Assembly: GCA_965222125.1 (NCBI GenBank)
Contig: CBDCTC010000003.1
Coordinates: 62,001-126,000, forward strand
Source of the DNA: CAZENU01 sp965222125
GTDB taxonomy: Bacteria; Chloroflexota; Dehalococcoidia; Lucifugimonadales; CAZENU01
Length of the DNA stretch: 64,000 nt
Reading direction: 5' to 3'
The position numbers were made by a program, and so were the translations under genes. The notes beneath the pieces were generated by a model. That model saw nothing but the letters and a program-made list of their open reading frames with translations, ran no database searches and was not told where the DNA came from. This document shows, one piece after another, positions 1 through 9,042 of this stretch. Position 1 is the first letter of the stretch. Each line of letters starts with the position of its first letter.

Positions 1-143
1 GGAGTGTGGCGAGTGTAGCAAGGCGACTCCCCGCCATCAAGGACGAATCGCGCGCGTACCTGGCGTGCTCCCGCGGGCGGGGTGACTCTGATAGGATGGC
101 CGTCAACCAACCTGGTCCCGTACAAGTACCGCCGGGAGCTGAG

Positions 144-1616
144 ATGAACCGCCTGTACTCGTGGCAAGAGTGCGCAGAGTTCGATGCCCCAACGACCCGG
201 GAGCTCTACCGTCAGTACGTGAACGGCAGCCAGGTTGACCTGCTCGGTCTGTTCGAGTTCGGCAGGGACCTGGCCGTGAGCGCCGAGGGGATGTACATCA
301 CCACGGCGAGCGGCCGCAGGGTCTTGGACTTCACCGGCGGCTTCGGCGTACTCAGCCACGGGCACAACCATCCCAGAGTCCTGGCTGCCAGGACCGAGTT
401 TCAGCGCCAGGCCAGGATGGAGGTGCACAAGAACTTCATCTCTCAGTACGTGGCCGGCCTCAGCCACAACATCGCCCGGCTCCTCCCCGAAGACCTGAAC
501 ATCTCCTACTTCTGCAACTCCGGAGCGGAGGCGGTTGAGGGAGCGATGAAGCTCGCCCACAAGTTCCACCAGGGGCGGCGCAAGTACGTCCTGCACTCGG
601 ACATCTCCTTCCACGGCAACCTTCTCGGGGCGGGCAGCATCACCGCGTCGCCGGAGCGTGAATTCCCGTTCCCCAGCATTCCCAACGTCGCCTCCTTCCC
701 CTACGACTCCATCGAAGGGGTGAGACGCGAGGTCCAGCGGCTGCGCCGCGCCGATGGCGAGAGCGACGTCTGCGCCGTCGTCCTGGAGCCCTTCAGCGCC
801 AGCAGCATGGTCGCCTGCTCGGACGGCTTCCTGGTCGATCTCCGACGCCTGTGCAGCGACGAGGGCATCGTGCTGATATTCGACGAGGTCTACACAGGCT
901 GGGCGAAGACGGGCCCTCTCTTCTTCTTCATGAAGTCCGGCGTAGTGCCCGACGTCGTCGCCATGTCCAAGGCCCTGGGCGGCGGCAAGTCCTCCATCTC
1001 GTGCTACACCGCCCGCGAGCCGGTCTTCAGGGCGGCCTACGACAGCGTGTCCGGCGTGACGCTGCACAGCACCACCTATAACGGGTTCGGGGAGGAGTGC
1101 ATCACGGCCATCGAGGCGATCAACATAGTCGTAGACGACGACTACGTCGGTCGGTCGAATCGCATCGGCAGCCGCATCGGCCGCGGCCTGGCGGAGATAA
1201 AGGACCGGCATCCGGATATGGTCCGCGAGGTGAGGGGCGAGGGGGCCCTCTACGGGTTGATCCTGAACACCGAAACGAGCCCGGTCCTGAGGGCCGCGGC
1301 AAACGTGGCGCCCGGAGAGATTTTCGACGACGCGAAGTTCTTCGACAAGCTGATCACGTCGTCGGTGGTGGCCGAGCTTTACCGTACGCACGGCGTGCTG
1401 ACCTTCTTCAGGTCGAACCGCGAGATCGTCTTGGTCGTCTCTCCCGCTCTCATAGCGACGGACGGCGAGCTCGACCACTTCCTCGATGCACTGGACAAGA
1501 CCCTGGCCGTCGGCAAGCTCAGCCTGGTCGCTCGATTTGCCAGGGACTACCTGTCCAGGAAGGCCTCCGGATCGCAGCTCGCCGAGCCCGTGCGGAAGCT
1601 CATTGGCCACGGGTGA
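144..1616 (+). CDS. Class-III PLP-dependent aminotransferase
   Basis: Pyridoxal-phosphate aminotransferase of class III, about 490 residues. Visible motifs are the glycine-rich YFCNSGAEAVEGAMKLA segment, FDEVYTG (Asp near residue 247, expected to contact the pyridine nitrogen) and SKALGGG (Schiff-base Lys near residue 276). The ATG at 144 is preferred because GGGAG lies 5 bases upstream; an in-frame ATG at 96 and GTG at 6 are alternatives. The substrate cannot be told from sequence; acetylornithine, 4-aminobutyrate or glutamate-semialdehyde-type members share these motifs. The stop overlaps the next gene by four bases (GTGA), so it is probably translated together with the glycerol-3-phosphate dehydrogenase. 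Confidence 0.88.
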   Translation: MNRLYSWQECAEFDAPTTRELYRQYVNGSQVDLLGLFEFGRDLAVSAEGMYITTASGRRVLDFTGGFGVLSHGHNHPRVLAARTEFQRQARMEVHKNFISQYVAGLSHNIARLLPEDLNISYFCNSGAEAVEGAMKLAHKFHQGRRKYVLHSDISFHGNLLGAGSITASPEREFPFPSIPNVASFPYDSIEGVRREVQRLRRADGESDVCAVVLEPFSASSMVACSDGFLVDLRRLCSDEGIVLIFDEVYTGWAKTGPLFFFMKSGVVPDVVAMSKALGGGKSSISCYTAREPVFRAAYDSVSGVTLHSTTYNGFGEECITAIEAINIVVDDDYVGRSNRIGSRIGRGLAEIKDRHPDMVREVRGEGALYGLILNTETSPVLRAAANVAPGEIFDDAKFFDKLITSSVVAELYRTHGVLTFFRSNREIVLVVSPALIATDGELDHFLDALDKTLAVGKLSLVARFARDYLSRKASGSQLAEPVRKLIGHG

Positions 1617-3274
1617 ATGGCCCTTCCGCCGTGGCTGACTTCAGCAGAGGGGCGCGACGCAGTCTGCTCGCCAGGATGTCCTCGGAGCCGCTGGACGTGC
1701 TGGTCCTGGGGGGCGGGATAACCGGCGCATCCATCTTCCGGGACGCCGCGCTGAGGAACATGACGGTCGGCCTCGTGGAGGCCCACGACTACGGTTCGGG
1801 GGCCAGCGGCCGCAGCTCGAAGCTGGTGCACGGCGGCCTGCGCTATCTGCATAACCTCCGTTTTCGCCGCGCCTGGGAGGCTAGCCACGAGCGCAATCTG
1901 CATCTCGATCTGAACGACCGCTTCGTCAAGCCAGTCCCCATCCTCATACCGGCGTATCGCCGGGGCGGCGACGCGCCCGCCAAGGTGAGGGTTGCGATGT
2001 GGCTGTACCAGATGATGTCGGGCCCGGGAAATGCCAGGCGCCATAGGTTCGTCGACAGATCTGAGACGGTGGAGCTGGGGCCGGGACTCGAAAGCAGCCG
2101 CCTAACGGGCGGAGTCGTGTACCACGACGCCATCGTGGACGATGCGCGCTGGACGCTGGAGACCGTCAAGGATGGCGTGCGCCACGGCGGCCGAGCCGTC
2201 AATCACGCCCGCGTGGCCTCCCTCGTCAAGGACGGGAACACGATCCGAGGGGCGATCGTACGCGACGCCCTCGAAGACCGCGCCTACTCCATCGAGGCCT
2301 CCACTGTGATAAACGCAACGGGGGCTTGGGCCGACCAGGTGCGGGAGATGGACCAACCCGGGCGCCCGGCCATGGTCAGGCTGTCCAAAGGCACCCATCT
2401 CGTCCTGGCCAGGGACGACGTTCCCTTGAACGTGAGCTGCGTCTTCCCCTCACCGCTGGACGACAGGCACCTGTTCCTCATACGGCGGGACGACTGCTTC
2501 CTGTACGGCACCACCGACGGCTGGCATGATGGTCCACCCGACGACCCTCGCCCCGGCGAGGTCGACACGGCGTACCTGTTGGAGGCCATCCGCAGGTTCT
2601 TCCCCGGGTCATCGCTGACGCGGTCCAGTGTCCTCTACTGCTACAGCGGCTACAGGGCCCTCCCGTCGCCCAAGGCCAACAGGAGCCTCCCCTGGTCGGT
2701 CGGGCGGGATGACATGGTCGAGGTAGCGCAGTCGGGCTTGGCGACAGTCGTTTCGGGAAAGCTCACGACGTCCCGCTCTCTGGCGGAGCGGGTGCTGGAC
2801 CGGCTGACGGAAGGGGCCGACGGCATGGACCGCTGGTCGGCCTGTCGGACCGATCGCGTGGCCATCGGCGGCGCCGATCCAGCGGACGCCGCCGGCCAGG
2901 GGGTCCGCGTGTCCAGCTCCGGGGCCCTCGCCGGCCACTTAGAGACTCTCCATGCCAAGTACGGACCGGGCGCCTGGGAGATCATCGCCGGGATCACTGC
3001 CGACGAGATCGGCCCTCCCTTCCAGGCAGAGGTGCGGTACGTCTGCCGCAACGAGATGGCCTGCACCCTGGAGGACATAGTAGAGCGTCGCGTCGCCCCC
3101 CTGTCGTGGAGCAGCGGGCAGCGCCTGGAGTATCTGAGGCAGGTCGCCCCGGCAATCCGCCACGAGCTGGAGATGGACGAGGAGGAGTTCGCCTCCAGGT
3201 ACCAGGACTACCGGCGCAACCTGCTTCGGTACCACGCCCTGCCCGATTCGGTCGCCCCCGGGCGGAGCAGCTGA
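1613..3274 (+). CDS. glpD: FAD-dependent glycerol-3-phosphate dehydrogenase
   Basis: Oxidises sn-glycerol-3-phosphate to dihydroxyacetone phosphate and passes electrons to quinones at the membrane. The 553-residue product has an N-terminal FAD dinucleotide fold (VLGGGITGASIFRDAAL), then GSGASGRSSKLVHGGLRYL, which is typical of GlpD, and a C-terminal helical domain. The GTG at 1613 overlaps the preceding stop; an internal ATG at 1676 (MSSEPLDV) is also possible and would leave a normal FAD fold. The open frame extends far upstream in the shadow of the aminotransferase and that part is not coding. Length fits the family. Confidence 0.93.
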   Translation: MNGPSAVADFSRGARRSLLARMSSEPLDVLVLGGGITGASIFRDAALRNMTVGLVEAHDYGSGASGRSSKLVHGGLRYLHNLRFRRAWEASHERNLHLDLNDRFVKPVPILIPAYRRGGDAPAKVRVAMWLYQMMSGPGNARRHRFVDRSETVELGPGLESSRLTGGVVYHDAIVDDARWTLETVKDGVRHGGRAVNHARVASLVKDGNTIRGAIVRDALEDRAYSIEASTVINATGAWADQVREMDQPGRPAMVRLSKGTHLVLARDDVPLNVSCVFPSPLDDRHLFLIRRDDCFLYGTTDGWHDGPPDDPRPGEVDTAYLLEAIRRFFPGSSLTRSSVLYCYSGYRALPSPKANRSLPWSVGRDDMVEVAQSGLATVVSGKLTTSRSLAERVLDRLTEGADGMDRWSACRTDRVAIGGADPADAAGQGVRVSSSGALAGHLETLHAKYGPGAWEIIAGITADEIGPPFQAEVRYVCRNEMACTLEDIVERRVAPLSWSSGQRLEYLRQVAPAIRHELEMDEEEFASRYQDYRRNLLRYHALPDSVAPGRSS

Positions 3275-3341
3275 GGGCCGGAAGACGTTCGCGTCGCCCG
3301 CGTGCGGAGAGTGCGGCGAAGAAGTGCGCCCGTGGCGCGGC

Positions 3342-3965
3342 TCAGTTGAAGCGGTTCATCGCGGCTTCCACGCCGTCCTCGACGATGGCCGCCACCGCCT
3401 GGGCCGCCGTGTCTACCGCGTCGGCCATCGTCCTCCGCTCGTCGTCTGACGGCCGTCCCAGCACGTGCTCGATCTCGTCCGAGCCCGGCGCCGGCCTGCC
3501 GATGCCGATCCGCAGCCTGGCGAATTCCTGCGTACCTATAGCGGCGATGATCGACTTCATGCCGTTGTGGCCTCCGGCGCCGCCCTGGGCCCGCAGGCGT
3601 ATGCGCCCGGCAGGCATGTCGAGGTCGTCGTACACCACGATCAGCTCGCTCGGCCTGGCGCGGAGCCGCGCGAGCAGCGCCGTGACCGCCTGGCCGCTCT
3701 CGTTCACGTATGTCCGGGGTTTGGCCAGCGCCACGGACACCCCGCCGGCGTCGCCCTCTCCCCATACGAACAGCCTGCGCCGCCGGGATACCTCAATCCC
3801 CCACGCGGCCGCGAGGCGGTCGACGCACCAGAAGCCCAGGTTGTGCCGCGTCCCCGCGTACTTCTTGCCAGGATTGCCCAGCCCGACTACGATCCTGCGC
3901 TCCGCCGGACCCTCGCGGCTCTGACGGCCTAAGACCCGGTCGAGAACGGCGCCGAGATCGTTCAC
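3342..3965 (-). CDS. pth: Peptidyl-tRNA hydrolase
   Basis: Cleaves peptidyl-tRNA released by stalled ribosomes. All family motifs are present: VGLGNPGKKY, TRHNLGFWCVD (catalytic His in RHNLG), VYDDLDMPAGRIRLR and GGAGGHNGMKSI. The 207-residue product carries about 22 extra residues before the usual start (RRIVVGLGNPG), so a start further inside is possible, although no better codon with a ribosome site is obvious. It is the last gene of a minus-strand run rdgB, moaA, rnhA-moaC, pth and converges on glpD, with only about 70 bases between their ends. Confidence 0.94.
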   Translation of the reverse strand: MNDLGAVLDRVLGRQSREGPAERRIVVGLGNPGKKYAGTRHNLGFWCVDRLAAAWGIEVSRRRRLFVWGEGDAGGVSVALAKPRTYVNESGQAVTALLARLRARPSELIVVYDDLDMPAGRIRLRAQGGAGGHNGMKSIIAAIGTQEFARLRIGIGRPAPGSDEIEHVLGRPSDDERRTMADAVDTAAQAVAAIVEDGVEAAMNRFN

Positions 3966-4038
3966 CGGCCCGCGCCCTGTTCAGAGCGCCCGCCGCCGGC
4001 GAGACACCCGGGATTCTGGGCGTTCCGCGGTCGTCGAG

Positions 4039-4959
4039 TCATGGCTCGAGGATGAAGTCGCCGCTCCTGCCGCCGCTCTTGCTGGCCAGCCGGACGCCGT
4101 CGATGCGCATCGCGCGGTCGCTGCTCTTGCACATGTCGTAGATGGTCAGGGCCGCGACGCTGACCGCCGCCAACGCCTCCATCTCGACGCCGGTCTTCGC
4201 CGTCGTCCGCGCCGTTGCCGTGATGTCCACCGCGCCGCGCTCCTCGTCGAGCCCGAACTCGACCAGTACCTGGTCGAGCGGCAGCGGATGACACAGCGGT
4301 ATGAGCTGCGGCGTGTTCTTGGCGGCCATGATCCCGGCCACCCGCGCGACGCCGAGCACGTCGCCCTTCTCCAACCGATTCGCCGCCACGAGGTCCAGGG
4401 TCTCCCTGCGCATGATCACCGACCCCTTCGCGACGGCGGTCCGACTCGTCTCGGGCTTCTCGCCCACGTCGACCATGCGCGCAACGCCTGAGTCGTCAAC
4501 GTGGGACAGCCCCGGCTCGTCCTCGCTGCCACCGCCGATAGCCTCGTTCCGGCCTCTCCGGGAGCCGCTTGTGCCGCGCTGCTTCGCCTCCATCACCGCG
4601 AGGCGGTCCGCCTCCTCGTTCAGCGGGTCACCCGCGTGGCCCTTGACCCAATTCCAACTCACCCGTCGCGTGGACGCGGCGTCGTCCAGTCTTTCCCAGA
4701 GATCACGGTTCTTGTTGCGCTTCCAGCCCAGGTTCATCGTGTTGATCAGGAGCCGGCTGTCGCTGAACACGGCTACGTCGGATGACGGCGGCACCGCTTC
4801 CAGGCCCGCGATCGCCGCGAGCATCTCCATCCGGTTGTTGGTGGTGCGGTCTTCTCCGCCGCTGACCCTCTCGAGCTTTCCATCGGAGACTATGACCGCG
4901 GCCCATCCGCCGGGGCCCGGATTGCCTGAGCACGCGCCGTCTGTGTAGATATTGATCAT
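4039..4959 (-). CDS. rnhA/moaC: RNase HI - MoaC fusion protein
   Basis: One uninterrupted 306-residue reading frame joins two normally separate enzymes. Residues 1-150 are ribonuclease HI: YTDGACSGNPGPGGW (Asp), RMEMLAAIAGLEA (Glu), VFSDSRLLI (Asp) and NEEADRLA (Asp) give the D-E-D-D set. A polar linker of about 30 residues leads to MoaC (cyclic pyranopterin monophosphate synthase) from LSHVDDSGVARMVDVG, with KNTPQLIPLCHPL, TGVEMEALAAVSVAALT, YDMCK and LASKSGGRSGDF, which include the expected catalytic Asp and Lys residues. The ATG at 4959 (MINIYTDG) is where family members start; the frame continues upstream without support. It lies next to moaA, consistent with molybdenum-cofactor synthesis. 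A single sequencing indel joining two genes cannot be excluded, but both halves are intact in one frame. Confidence 0.9.
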   Translation of the reverse strand: MINIYTDGACSGNPGPGGWAAVIVSDGKLERVSGGEDRTTNNRMEMLAAIAGLEAVPPSSDVAVFSDSRLLINTMNLGWKRNKNRDLWERLDDAASTRRVSWNWVKGHAGDPLNEEADRLAVMEAKQRGTSGSRRGRNEAIGGGSEDEPGLSHVDDSGVARMVDVGEKPETSRTAVAKGSVIMRRETLDLVAANRLEKGDVLGVARVAGIMAAKNTPQLIPLCHPLPLDQVLVEFGLDEERGAVDITATARTTAKTGVEMEALAAVSVAALTIYDMCKSSDRAMRIDGVRLASKSGGRSGDFILEP

Positions 4960-5065
4960 GTGGACTGTCCGAGGTCTCGGATGCGCCGCTATTGTACCGC
5001 ACGGATTCGCGGGCCCGACGGTGGATGCCGACTCTTCGCGTCGGAGCAACGTTACGGCGGAGAAG

Positions 5066-5207
5066 TAACTGGTTCAGACTCAAGGAGATGGACTAGGCGC
5101 GGGACACCACCACCCACGAAATGAGGCTGCACCGGTAGGGCGAGTTTCAAACCCGCCCCTGCGCCAAGTCGGCCATGGGTTATTTCTAGAGAAAGTCTGA
5201 GCACTTA
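5066..5207 (+). mobile_element. MITE family I, copy 1 (degenerate)
   Basis: A 142-bp non-coding element between moaA and rnhA-moaC. It begins TAACTGGTTCAGACT and ends AGTCTGAGCACTTA, imperfect terminal inverted repeats, and is flanked by GGCGGAGAAG (5056-5065) and CGCGGAGAAG (5208-5217), a 10-bp target duplication with one mismatch. The interior matches the second copy at 35432-35570, including the GGTAGGG..CAAACCCGCCCCT hairpin region. No coding capacity is seen. Confidence 0.8.
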
Positions 5208-5225
5208 CGCGGAGAAGGCCCGGCG

Positions 5226-6239
5226 CTAGCCGCCGATGTGGTACATCTCCACCTTGTCCCTGACGGGCTCCGTCAGCGACGTGCGTATCTCCGAGTAGCG
5301 GTCCTCGCGTACGTTCCACACCGACGTGATGAGCGACCTCAGCTCGTCGTCGCTGGCGCCTTCCCTGAGCGGGGCGCGAAGATCGGTGCCCTTGCCGGAG
5401 AACAGGCATGTGTAGATACTGCCCTCTGGCGACAGGCGGAGGCGCGTGCAGTCGCCGCAGAAGGGCTTGGTCACGGACGCGATGACGCCCATCTCGCCGC
5501 CGCCGTCCGCGTAGCGGTAGCGCAGCGCCACCTCGCCACGGTAGTTGCTCTCCACCGGCTCCAGGGGCATCTCGGCCGCGATCCGAGCCACGATCTCGTC
5601 CGCGGGGACGACGTGGTCCAGCCGCCAGCCGTTGCGGTTGCCCACGTCCATGTACTCAATGAAGCGCATGACGTGGCCGCGCTCCTTGAAGTACCGGGCG
5701 AGGTCGACGATCGTGTGGTCGTTCACCCCCCGCTGGACGACGGCGTTGATCTTGATCGGATGGAATCCGACCGCCTCAGCGGCCGCTATGCCCTGGAGCA
5801 CCTTTTCCGTTCCGAAGCCGCGGCCGTTCATCTCGCGGAAGATGTCGTCGTCCAGGGTGTCCAGGCTCACCGACACCCTGTGAAGACCAGCTTCCCTTAG
5901 AGCGGCCGCCTTCCCGGGCAGCAGGTAGGCGTTGGTGGTCAGGGTCAGGTCGTCGACGCCGTCTACGACGGCCAGGTCGGCGACTAGGCGCTCTAGGTCC
6001 CTGCGCACCAGGGGCTCGCCGCCCGTGAGACGTACCTTCACGGCGCCGAGGTCGACGCATACGCGCACGACCCGGGTGATCTCCTCGAAAGTGAGCAGGT
6101 CCTCGCGGGGCAGGAACTCGTACCGCTCTCCGTATATCTCGGCCGGCATGCAGTAACGGCACCGGAAGTTGCAGCGGTCCGTGACGGAGACGCGAAGATC
6201 CCTGAACGGTCTTCCGAATCTATCGTCGATCAAATTCAA
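5226..6239 (-). CDS. moaA: GTP 3',8-cyclase, radical SAM (MoaA)
   Basis: First step of molybdenum-cofactor synthesis, converting GTP to 3',8-cyclo-GTP, which MoaC then uses. The 337-residue product has the radical-SAM cluster motif CNFRCRYC near residues 23-30, LTGGEPLVRRDL, and a C-terminal cluster motif FCGDCTRLRLSPEG with a third cysteine in YTCLFSG. The family usually ends in a Gly-Gly tail, and this one ends MYHIGG. It follows rdgB by 16 bases and precedes the rnhA-moaC fusion, from which a MITE separates it. Confidence 0.95.
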   Translation of the reverse strand: MNLIDDRFGRPFRDLRVSVTDRCNFRCRYCMPAEIYGERYEFLPREDLLTFEEITRVVRVCVDLGAVKVRLTGGEPLVRRDLERLVADLAVVDGVDDLTLTTNAYLLPGKAAALREAGLHRVSVSLDTLDDDIFREMNGRGFGTEKVLQGIAAAEAVGFHPIKINAVVQRGVNDHTIVDLARYFKERGHVMRFIEYMDVGNRNGWRLDHVVPADEIVARIAAEMPLEPVESNYRGEVALRYRYADGGGEMGVIASVTKPFCGDCTRLRLSPEGSIYTCLFSGKGTDLRAPLREGASDDELRSLITSVWNVREDRYSEIRTSLTEPVRDKVEMYHIGG

Positions 6240-6255
6240 AGGAGTTGCCTATTGC

Positions 6256-6864
6256 TTAGTCCTGCGCGGTCAGCCGTCTCAGGGCCTCCGACGCCTTGCA
6301 GGCCGCCTTGCCCCTATGGCTCACCCGGTCCTTTTCCTCTTGCGTCAGCTCCGCCATCGTCCTGCCCAGCTCGGGCAGCAGGAACACTGGATCGTATCCG
6401 AAGCCGTTGCTTCCCCGCGCCGTCCTCACGATTCGGCCGGGGCAGACGCCGGTGTACAGGTCGGCTCGGCCTCCAGGCGCCTTCACCGCGATGACGCACC
6501 GGAAGCGGGCGGGCCACCGGTCCCCTCCGATATTGTTCAGCTTCCCCAGTAGAAACGCAATCCTCTCCGAGTCCGACTTGCCTTCGCCGGCGTACCTGGA
6601 AGACATCACCCCCGGCTCACCGCCGAGCGCGTCGACTTCCAGCCCGGAGTCGTCCGCGAGGGTGAGCAGGCCGCTCATCGCGGAATAGGCCGTCGCCTTC
6701 AGCAGGGCGTTCTCCTCCAGCGTGGCGCCTGTCTCCGGAATCTCGTCCATGATGCCCACGTCCGCGGGGGAAACGATGTCCAGCCGGCAGCAGGCAAGCG
6801 CGGAAGACAGCTCCCGGACCTTGCCCGGGTTGCTCGTGCCAATCAGCAGCCGGGAGTCAAGCAC
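6256..6864 (-). CDS. rdgB: Non-canonical purine NTP pyrophosphatase (RdgB/HAM1)
   Basis: Hydrolyses dITP, XTP and related nucleotides to monophosphates, cleaning the nucleotide pool. Motifs: IGTSNPGKVREL at the N terminus, ETGATLEENALLKA, LADDSGLEVDALGGEPGVMSSRYAGE, and SNGFGYDPVF followed by SHRGKA. The GTG at 6864 gives a family-length protein of about 202 residues starting just before the GTSNPGK motif; the frame is open to 6963 but the added residues resemble nothing. It heads the minus-strand run containing moaA, rnhA-moaC and pth, divergent from transketolase. Confidence 0.9.
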   Translation of the reverse strand: MLDSRLLIGTSNPGKVRELSSALACCRLDIVSPADVGIMDEIPETGATLEENALLKATAYSAMSGLLTLADDSGLEVDALGGEPGVMSSRYAGEGKSDSERIAFLLGKLNNIGGDRWPARFRCVIAVKAPGGRADLYTGVCPGRIVRTARGSNGFGYDPVFLLPELGRTMAELTQEEKDRVSHRGKAACKASEALRRLTAQD

Positions 6865-7133
6865 TCCAAAGTGGTCCAAACCGAGGTACGCCGCTCGTCT
6901 CTGGTGTCCTGATCTGAGACTCGCGGGATAAGTCCGCCGAGGGTATTCCAGAAGCCGCCGCACACGCGGTCGGGCGCAAGATTCGGAGCCGCGTCGATAC
7001 CACAGCAGGACGCTGCGCCTCTCGCCCTCATTCTATCACGACTGTCGGCCCGGCCCGGCCCGGTCTCCGCCCAACTCGCCGTCTGATAGAATATCACGAC
7101 CGTACGAGTGCACGTTACCCTGGGAGAAGTGCC

Positions 7134-8987
7134 ATGAATGACGCGGACCTTTGGCGTGAGCTTGGGCAGCAGCTTCGCGTCGACTCGGTTCGTGCCAGCG
7201 CCGCCGCCGGATCGGGCCACCCCACGTCTTCGATGTCCGCCGCCGACCTGGCCGCCGTTCTCGTGGCGAAGCACCTGCGGTACCGCTTCGACAGGCCGGG
7301 CCACCACACCAACGACCGGCTCGTCTTCTCCAAGGGCCACGCCTCGCCGCTGCTGTACTCGATATTCAAGGCCGCCGGGGCCATCACCGACGAGGAAATG
7401 CTCAGTTTCCGCAAGTCCGGGAGCCGTATGCAGGGCCACCCGACGCCGGAGATTCCCTGGGTCGACGTTGCCACGGGCTCGCTCGGACAGGGGCTGCCCA
7501 TAGCGGTAGGCATCGCCCTGGCCGGCAAGAAGCTCGACAGGCTGCCGTACCGTGTTTGGGTGCTCTGCGGCGACAGCGAGATGACTGAGGGGTCGATGTG
7601 GGAGGCGTTTGAGCACGCCGGTTTCTCCGGGTTGGACAACCTCACCGCGATCATCGACGTCAATCGCCTCGGCCAGCGGGGCGAGACGATGAGAGGGTGG
7701 GACACCGAGAGCTACGCCCGGCGCGCCCGCGCCTTCGGATGGCACGCCATCGAGATCGACGGCCACGACGTCGAGCAGATCGACGGCGCGTACACCGAGG
7801 CGGCGGCCACTGGCGGGAAGCCCACCGTCATCGTCGCCAGGACTCTCAAGGGGCGCGGCGTGTCGTCCGTCGAGGACAAGGACGGCTTCCACGGCAAGGC
7901 GCTGGACGAGGCGGCCGCGGCCGTCGAGGAGCTCGGCGGCATTCGGCGCATAAGCGTAGACGTCCACCCGCCCAGGAGAGGTCGGGCTCCGAAGAGGGTC
8001 TCGGAGCCATTCGTGCCGCCGACCTATCGGGTGGGGGACAACGTCGCCACGCGGCGCGCCTACGGCGACGCCCTGACGGCCCTGGGCGCGGCCCGGTCGG
8101 ACGTGGTTGCGCTGGACGCCGAGGTGAGCAACTCGACGTACGCCGAGACGTTCGCCGAGGCCTACCCCGAACGGTACTTCGAGATGTACATAGCCGAGCA
8201 GCTCATGGTCGCCGCCGCCGTCGGGATGCAGGTCCGCGGCTACGTCCCCTTCGCGTCGAGCTTCGCGGCCTTCCTGACGCGGGCCTACGACTTCATACGC
8301 ATGGCCGCGGTGAGCCGCGCCGACGTAAAGCTCGTGGGCTCTCACGCGGGCGTCTCCATAGGCCAGGACGGGCCGTCGCAGATGGGCCTGGAGGACATAG
8401 CCGCGTTCCGGGCCGTCTACGGGAGCACCGTGCTGTACCCGTCGGACCCGAACCAGGCGTCCAAGCTGGTCGGGGCCATGGCAGAGCGGGAAGGCATCGT
8501 CTACATGCGGACCACCCGCGAGAACACGCCCGTGATCTATGGCGCCGACGAGCAGTTCGCCATCGGAAGCAGCCGCCTCGTCCGCGCGGCGGCCAACGAC
8601 GACGTGACGATCGTCGCCGCGGGCATCACGCTGCACGAGGCCCGGATCGCGGCCGACAAGCTGCAGGCGGAGGGCGTCTCGGCCCGCGTCATCGATCTCT
8701 ACTCGGTGAAGCCCATCGACACGAAGACCCTCATGAGCGCCGCCGCCGCAACGGGCGCCATAGTCACCGTCGAAGACCACTGGCGGGAGGGCGGCATCGG
8801 CGACGCCGTTCTCGACGTGTTCGCCAACCAGAACGTGCGTCCCAGGGTCGTGAAGCTGGCGGTCAAGTCCATGCCCGGCTCGGGCACGCCCACGGAGATG
8901 CTGGCCGCCGCCGGCATTGACGCCTACCACATAGCCGAGGCGGCCCGCCGCGTCGCAACCCCAGGCAGGCGTCCTAGCAGCAAATAG
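7134..8987 (+). CDS. tkt: Transketolase, single-chain
   Basis: Thiamine-diphosphate enzyme of the pentose phosphate pathway that moves two-carbon units between sugar phosphates. The 617-residue product contains all three domains in one chain: SAAAGSGHPTSSMSAADL and FSKGHASPLLYS at the N terminus, the TPP motif VLCGDSEMTEGSMWEAFEHAG near residue 140, a pyrimidine-binding half with YIAEQLMVAAAVGM and SHAGVSIGQDGPSQMGLEDI, and the C-terminal domain ending near residue 615. Its length matches the short, animal-like transketolases rather than the 660-residue bacterial type. GGGAG sits 8 bases before the ATG. Confidence 0.94.
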   Translation: MNDADLWRELGQQLRVDSVRASAAAGSGHPTSSMSAADLAAVLVAKHLRYRFDRPGHHTNDRLVFSKGHASPLLYSIFKAAGAITDEEMLSFRKSGSRMQGHPTPEIPWVDVATGSLGQGLPIAVGIALAGKKLDRLPYRVWVLCGDSEMTEGSMWEAFEHAGFSGLDNLTAIIDVNRLGQRGETMRGWDTESYARRARAFGWHAIEIDGHDVEQIDGAYTEAAATGGKPTVIVARTLKGRGVSSVEDKDGFHGKALDEAAAAVEELGGIRRISVDVHPPRRGRAPKRVSEPFVPPTYRVGDNVATRRAYGDALTALGAARSDVVALDAEVSNSTYAETFAEAYPERYFEMYIAEQLMVAAAVGMQVRGYVPFASSFAAFLTRAYDFIRMAAVSRADVKLVGSHAGVSIGQDGPSQMGLEDIAAFRAVYGSTVLYPSDPNQASKLVGAMAEREGIVYMRTTRENTPVIYGADEQFAIGSSRLVRAAANDDVTIVAAGITLHEARIAADKLQAEGVSARVIDLYSVKPIDTKTLMSAAAATGAIVTVEDHWREGGIGDAVLDVFANQNVRPRVVKLAVKSMPGSGTPTEMLAAAGIDAYHIAEAARRVATPGRRPSSK

Positions 8988-9042
8988 TCCCGCCGGCTAT
9001 CCCTGCGCGCCGAGCGTCCTTGGCCCGGAAAGCCCGGAACTG

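Noticed and set aside
1097..1612. N-terminal extension of the glpD frame
   Set aside because: It lies wholly inside the aminotransferase gene in another frame and is Arg-rich noise; GlpD proper begins near 1613-1676.
7045..7065. CGGCCCGGCCCGGCCCGG run upstream of transketolase
   Set aside because: A short GC slippage tract; no evidence of an operator or of function.
6843..8930. 695-residue minus-strand open frame opposite transketolase
   Set aside because: Shadow frame; composition is G/R/D/H-rich without motifs, while the plus strand is a complete transketolase.
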